Below are positions 59,301 to 64,000 of a stretch of DNA of 64,000 nucleotides, piece after piece. Made by a program: the position numbers and the translations under genes. The notes below the pieces were generated by a model that saw nothing but the letters and a program-made list of their open reading frames with translations, did not search any database and was not told the DNA's origin. The stretch is from Neopestalotiopsis rosae (taxonomy: Eukaryota; Ascomycota; Sordariomycetes; Amphisphaeriales; Sporocadaceae), in assembly GCA_023078685.1 (NCBI GenBank), contig JALGAS010000005.1, positions 4,216,001-4,280,000 on the forward strand, in the 5' to 3' direction. How positions within the stretch are numbered: position 1 is the stretch's first letter; each line of letters begins with the position of its first letter.

Positions 59301-61601
59301 AAGTAGAAAATCGCGACAGTCTCCAACTGTGCCGCTTAAGGTTGCCTAGGGACTCACTATAAGCAAGACCTCGCTGTCATCTGTACATTTTCTACTCTCA
59401 ACTTTGAAATTCAACTAGTCATTATCTCTTGTCTTTTCCTCCCACGAAAATGACTGTCATGTTCAAGAGTATAACTGTATATTATGTCTCAGATATATCA
59501 GATGATGACAAAGGCGATTATGATGCAGCAGTCTAGTCCTTCTTTGTTGTAGAGTAACGTATTGACTGACGAAACTCCTACCGCCAACGTACCATTGAGT
59601 GCTACCTTAGGTACCTGCCGACCCGTCCCGAGAACCAAGCCCGGTGGCCCTAGCGATATAGCGCCCGCAATTTCGCAAAACAGATTTTCAGAATCATCCA
59701 GATCTGCGCTTCTAGCTTTTCACGTCGGTGAGAGACTGAGAGAAGTAGAAGAAGAAAAAAGCCAAGGAAGGGACCAGAGAAGTCCGCGCGCAATGTATCA
59801 TCGGAGTAATATTGCCAATACGATGGAAGATCAGACATGCTCGAGCAGTGAGTAAATATTAGCGACAATGCCGTGTCATACTGTACTGTATGTATATCTT
59901 GGAGATTGCGCACAAACGCTGCAGAGACAAGGTGTACGTACTGCGCAACCAGGTGAAGGCTCTCAAGGGGACTAGTCTGTACTTTAAGGACTCATCAGGC
60001 CAGGATTTTGTTCCCACCCAGTCTGGAGGGCTGAGGGATCACTTGGGACCTGGGACGGGGGGACTTGACACACCCTGCTGCCCTGCCTTCGTACCTTGGT
60101 ATCCACGTGCTGCTAATGCGGAGGATGCAAATGACAGCCAGGCAAGCAGGCACTCCCCTCGCTCCCCCAACATGGTGGAGCTTGAATCTGGTAGGGATTG
60201 ACGCCAGGCGAGCCCAGGTGGCTGCTGTGACAACTGTGAATGGTCCCCGGAGATGGGATACACCAAAATTATCCCGTTTTGCTGGATTCTTGTTCCTGTG
60301 ATGCATATTCGGGAGACTCTAGATATCACGCCCAGCGATCCGAGTACGTAGGCAGTACTATTCGACAACCGACTAATCTCCGTCAATCGCTTTAACCTAT
60401 ACTACTTGAAGCGACCGAACGTCCCATGCGCTATCAGATCCTTATTTTAGTCGTAGTCTAGTGTTTAAAACCGAAAGAGGCCTCTAGTTCAGCTGGTATA
60501 ATGGACCCGACTCGCGGCGTACCTGATCGTCTAAACTCATTGACCGCAGAGAGTCTCGCATAATATTCAGCTCCAACGGCAGGAAAATGCGTCCATCTTC
60601 TTTGATGAATGAATATTTCACCTCTCAGTCAAAGCAAATAGAAACACAAAGCGACAGTGTCACATCTCGAGGGAGATTGGGATCTGGTCCCAATGATATG
60701 GATAGCACCCACTTCTTGAGGCAGAGAGGAAAAAAAAAAACACTCTTCTCCACTGTGGTAGAATTCCGGCCAGATAGCGATAGCGGGGCAACAATAGCAC
60801 TGTCGATCTCTCGAGATCTTCATTTCAACCACCCCAGTTGCTCGCCCTGGCCGACGGCATTCACGATTGTTTAGGTAAGGTATGTCAGGGTCCATCTCCG
60901 CATAGCTTAAAATGTGCGCGCGTACGCGGGATAACTTCATTAGATTTCCCATTGAACGCCTAGATTTCACCTAGCCGCGGTCATGAATCATCAGCGCCTT
61001 TTGGCCAGTGTCCAGTGCACATTGTAGCGCTTCGGATCATCTCCTACCGACCATGGGTGCTGGTATTCAGCTGTGTTCAGTGATCAACCTTATTCCCAAA
61101 AGACCTCACAATGGGGCTCTTCCATAGGGGGTCAGGCTGTCGCTCGCTGGCTGTGCGCTATTATTCGATTGTGCCCGCCCCTCCGCCCCGTGGGTGAATT
61201 GGGATCCGTGGTGGTCGTCCACTGTCGTCCACTGTCGTCTTGGCCGGCGGGTCTGTTGGTTCACCGCGATCTTCAGACTACATCTCGGCCCCCTGCCGTG
61301 GGATACAAAGGTCCCGAGATTGAAGATTACGTACCTCTGGACCCAAGACTGAGCGATTTGGGGGAACGGCGGAGAACTATCGCAGGACTTGTCAGGAATC
61401 TGTATATAGAAACTCAAGGCCGGAAACCTCGCAGCAACCATGTCTCTTTTCCCCGGATTCTCTGGCGCGCGAACGGCTCGGCGATAAGTCATAGTATTGC
61501 TTTTATAAACATCCTTCATGCTCCGTCGTCGTCCCCTGTGGAAGTTATCACCGGTCGTCGATCAATAACCCAATCTTGTCGTCTTCTGACACTCTGCAAC
61601 A
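56353..61601. other. 5.2 kb gene-poor region
   Basis: No supported coding gene. It begins with the laccase promoter and ends with the G1 peptidase promoter. It contains a triplet-repeat tract at about 58278-58309. Frames at 57618, 57948 (minus) and 58829 have biased or low-complexity composition and no domain. Confidence 0.45.
58278..58309 (+). repeat. GGC/TGC trinucleotide repeat tract
   Basis: A run of GGC units (six consecutive after CTC) changes directly into a run of TGC units. Both are CNG-type triplets in a gene-free context. Confidence 0.8.
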
Positions 61602-62582
61602 ATGAGGCTCTCGTTGACGGTCGTGAACGCCCTCGTGGCTGCAGCCGTGGCTGCGCCTTCACCAGCACCACGATCAACCTTGAAGGCTCGTCACGCCAGA
61701 CGTACCGCTTTGCGACATGGCGAATTCCGGGACTCTCCTGCGAGTTTGTTTTCCTCTTCAGGCTCGTTAGGTCTTCTTGATTCGCTGCTCTCGGCCGCCA
61801 AACCCGACGAATCCGAAAGCGCCAGCGATGAGGATAGTACCGCATCGCACTCCGCCGCTACTTCTCAAAAGGCCGCTTCAAATGTCGACTACAACGAATC
61901 CTGGGCTGGCTCTGTTGTGACGGGTACTGGTATGACTGGCGTGTCTGGCAGCTTCGTGGTGCCAGAGCCAAAGATCCCCACCAATGGAAACCAAGTGTCG
62001 GCTCAGGAACATGTCGTCTCAGCCTGGATTGGTATGGATGGTTATGTAAGTCCATCTATGTATGCCATGATAAGCCAGTCTACATTTACTGACCCCAAAT
62101 CATAGAATTGTGATGGAGGACTCTGGCAAGCGGGTGTTGATGCCGGTATAAACGCTCAGGGAACCTATTACTACGCCTGGTACGAATGGTACCCGTCCGC
62201 CACGGTCGAGATTGACCTCGGAGGCGTCACGGCTGGCGACACCATCACCATCAACATGACCTCGGGCGGAGACTACAAGACGGGCCAAATCACCATCACC
62301 AACTCCAGAACTGGCGTGACCTACACCAACACCGTGTCCGACTCCGAGGCCTTGTGCAGCACTGCCATTGACTGGATCGTAGAGGACTTGGTTGTCGATT
62401 CGACCACCTATGGACTGGCCAACTTTGGCTCCGTTACTTTCAGCGATGTCCAGGGCACCAGCACCAGTGGAAGCGTCTCGCTTTCGGGTGTTCACATGTT
62501 GGATATCCAGGACTCTGATGGAACCCAATTGACTTCTTCGTCAACGGCTGATAACTCAGTGGTTGTGACTTATTTGTCGTAG
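61602..62582 (+). CDS. secreted G1 (eqolisin) glutamic peptidase
   Basis: Exons 61602-62045 and 62106-62582 join across a 60-nt intron to 306 residues. A signal peptide (about 1-18) and a propeptide with basic sites (ARHARRTALRH) precede the mature domain, which begins near ESWAGSVVTG. Eqolisin signatures are SAWIGMDG, GLWQAGVD with catalytic Gln156, YYAWYEWYP, and AIDWIVEDL with catalytic Glu241. The dyad Gln/Glu is intact. Family members such as aspergilloglutamic peptidase and scytalidoglutamic peptidase act at acid pH and resist pepstatin. It probably supplies extracellular protein digestion in acid surroundings. Confidence 0.93.
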
Positions 62583-63656
62583 TCATGATGTTATCATTCA
62601 ATCTAATAGTAATGATAATATTAATGAACAGTTGTAGACAACCGGATGAGCCGGAGACTTTGCGCTGTTGGTGGCAACGGGGAATCGTGAAATGGCAATA
62701 ATTCAGCTTATTAGTTGAATGTATCTGCATATCCAGTGTCAACCTCTAATCGCGTCAAATGTGCACCTACTTTCATTGTTCAAACGTCGTCGGCTTGGAC
62801 CAACTCCTGATGAGAGCACGGGGTGAAAGCACGGACCGAGACACGATCACGAGCGGATTTTCCGCCTCACGGATGCAAAAGCACAACGCTTTCCGTGATG
62901 ATGATGAAAAGGAAGAACCTGCCAATTCAAGCACAGGCAAATGAAGCACAGACTTCCGTTTTAGCGAGATAGTTCTCTTGCCAGAATGTGGTCTGGCATT
63001 TATCCGTCGGCTGGCGCCTTCCGCAGCCATAGAAGGGCTAAACAAGTGAACAAAGTCCGTCATTTTCTTAGAGTTCATTGGCGCGAGGCTAGATCTATAA
63101 GGCCTATGAGAAAGAAATGCAGAAAGAAAATGAGTAATCACAATCCGAGCGTCTTGCGCAGTCTTGCTCAGTATAGATTTATTCCAATCTCTTCATAAAA
63201 ACCGGATAGATCCGCCGTTTTTCACCTACGGAACCACAGCTAAGACAGACAAGATACTTATTTCTGCCAATGATGAAGCGGACTGCGACGAGCATCCCAA
63301 GTGCATCCCACTATAGACATCTTAAAGGACAAACCGGTCATTTGCTAGACTGAAAGGTAGACTGAAGGGACCATGACGAAGTCGGTTCCAATAGTTCAGG
63401 AGGAGCAGACTTTTCACTGTTCCACTATAGTCTAGCAAAGCGTACAACGGCAGCGATTGAATGTTTTCGGGCCCGATGGTGTTCTCCATATGCCTCAGAC
63501 CTGAAGCGCGGTCTGTTTGTGCTAGGCTTGGCCGTCTCAAATCGGTCATGCTGAAGAGAAGAGCCTTTGCAGCATGACTTTTGTGCATCCCAGTCTTTCC
63601 GCTCGGCTTCATTCCATCCCGTTTCTATGGCCTCTGCCATGAACATGTGGAAGGTC
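62583..63656. other. intergenic, convergent
   Basis: Contains the 3' ends of the G1 peptidase and the methyltransferase. No other gene is seen. Confidence 0.55.
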
Positions 63657-64000
63657 TCACTTGGTCAATGTACCGACAATATGAGGGAGGACATCATAGG
63701 GCCCTTCAGTAGGAGGCTGGGCAATGTCGAATTCCTTCCATGGACCAGCCAATCGGAGGGCACTTTCAGTATCGCGGCAAATTTGACAAGAGCCAATGAA
63801 GAATGACCAGGGATAGCTAAGAACGCCTGAATATCTGGTTAGTACTGAAGTGCACTTGCTGGGAAAATCAAACGGAAAAACTCACGCTGATACAGACTGT
63901 GCCAGAAACCGCCCCGAGATGCTCTGACGTGCTCATACACGTACCAGTGACCGCCGGGTTTGAGCAGCTTATACAGGTGCTTGATGTTCTCCTCGGGATC
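63657..64000 (-). CDS. SAM-dependent methyltransferase, C-terminal part (cut by window edge)
   Basis: Two exons are visible: 64000-63886 (continuing beyond the window) and 63826-63657, joined across a 59-nt intron (GTGAGT donor, TTCAG acceptor) with matching phase. The first encodes HLYKLLKPGGHWYVYEHVR, the post-motif III region of class I methyltransferases, close to the METTL7/UbiE-like group. The second gives RVLSYPWSFFIGSCQICR, then a C-terminal segment ending GTLTK. The SAM-binding motif I lies outside the window, so the substrate and exact family stay open. Confidence 0.8.

Noticed and set aside
60481..60560. tRNA-like segment with an A-box-like TAGTTCAGCTGG
   Set aside because: No B box (GGTTCGANTCC) follows and no acceptor or T stem can be formed; at most a tRNA remnant.

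Overview
The window reads as nuclear DNA of a filamentous ascomycete (Pezizomycotina; Sordariomycetes is plausible but not proven). Genes carry 50-210 nt introns with GTAAGT-type donors and C/TAG acceptors. A non-reducing polyketide synthase, an AflR-type regulator, a secreted laccase and a G1 peptidase are all typical of moulds. I joined exons by hand from splice signals and reading phase; no alignment or database search was run.

Region 1 (about 0.8-29.2 kb) looks like a secondary-metabolite gene cluster. In order it has an MBL-fold hydrolase (+), a cytochrome P450 (-), a 4.5 kb gap with a possible decayed multi-exon gene, an AflR-type Zn2Cys6 regulator (-), a 2,318-residue NR-PKS (+; SAT-KS-MAT-PT-ACP-ACP-reductase), a zinc-free medium-chain reductase (+), an AKR8-like aldo-keto reductase (-), a secreted FAD-linked BBE-type oxidase (+) and a secreted GMC oxidoreductase (-). 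The PKS ends in an NAD(P)H reductase instead of a thioesterase and has no C-methyltransferase. The inferred product is therefore an unmethylated aromatic aldehyde, which the P450, two flavoenzymes and two reductases would tailor. I see no transporter. The product is unknown.

Region 2 (31-42 kb) is mostly housekeeping: a tRNA-Thr(AGU) with an odd 3' hairpin, a mitochondrial aconitase, a disordered protein with a SUMO-interaction-like motif, a 70-residue probable mitochondrial protein, and Arp1 (centractin, dynactin).

Region 3 (43-64 kb) is gene-sparse and rich in secreted enzymes: a type-B carboxylesterase with a Ser/Thr/Gly insert, a Par32-like DUF3602 protein, a zinc-free quinone reductase-like enzyme, a GH28 pectinase with altered catalytic motifs, an ascomycete laccase, a G1 (eqolisin) peptidase, and the 3' end of a SAM methyltransferase cut by the window edge.
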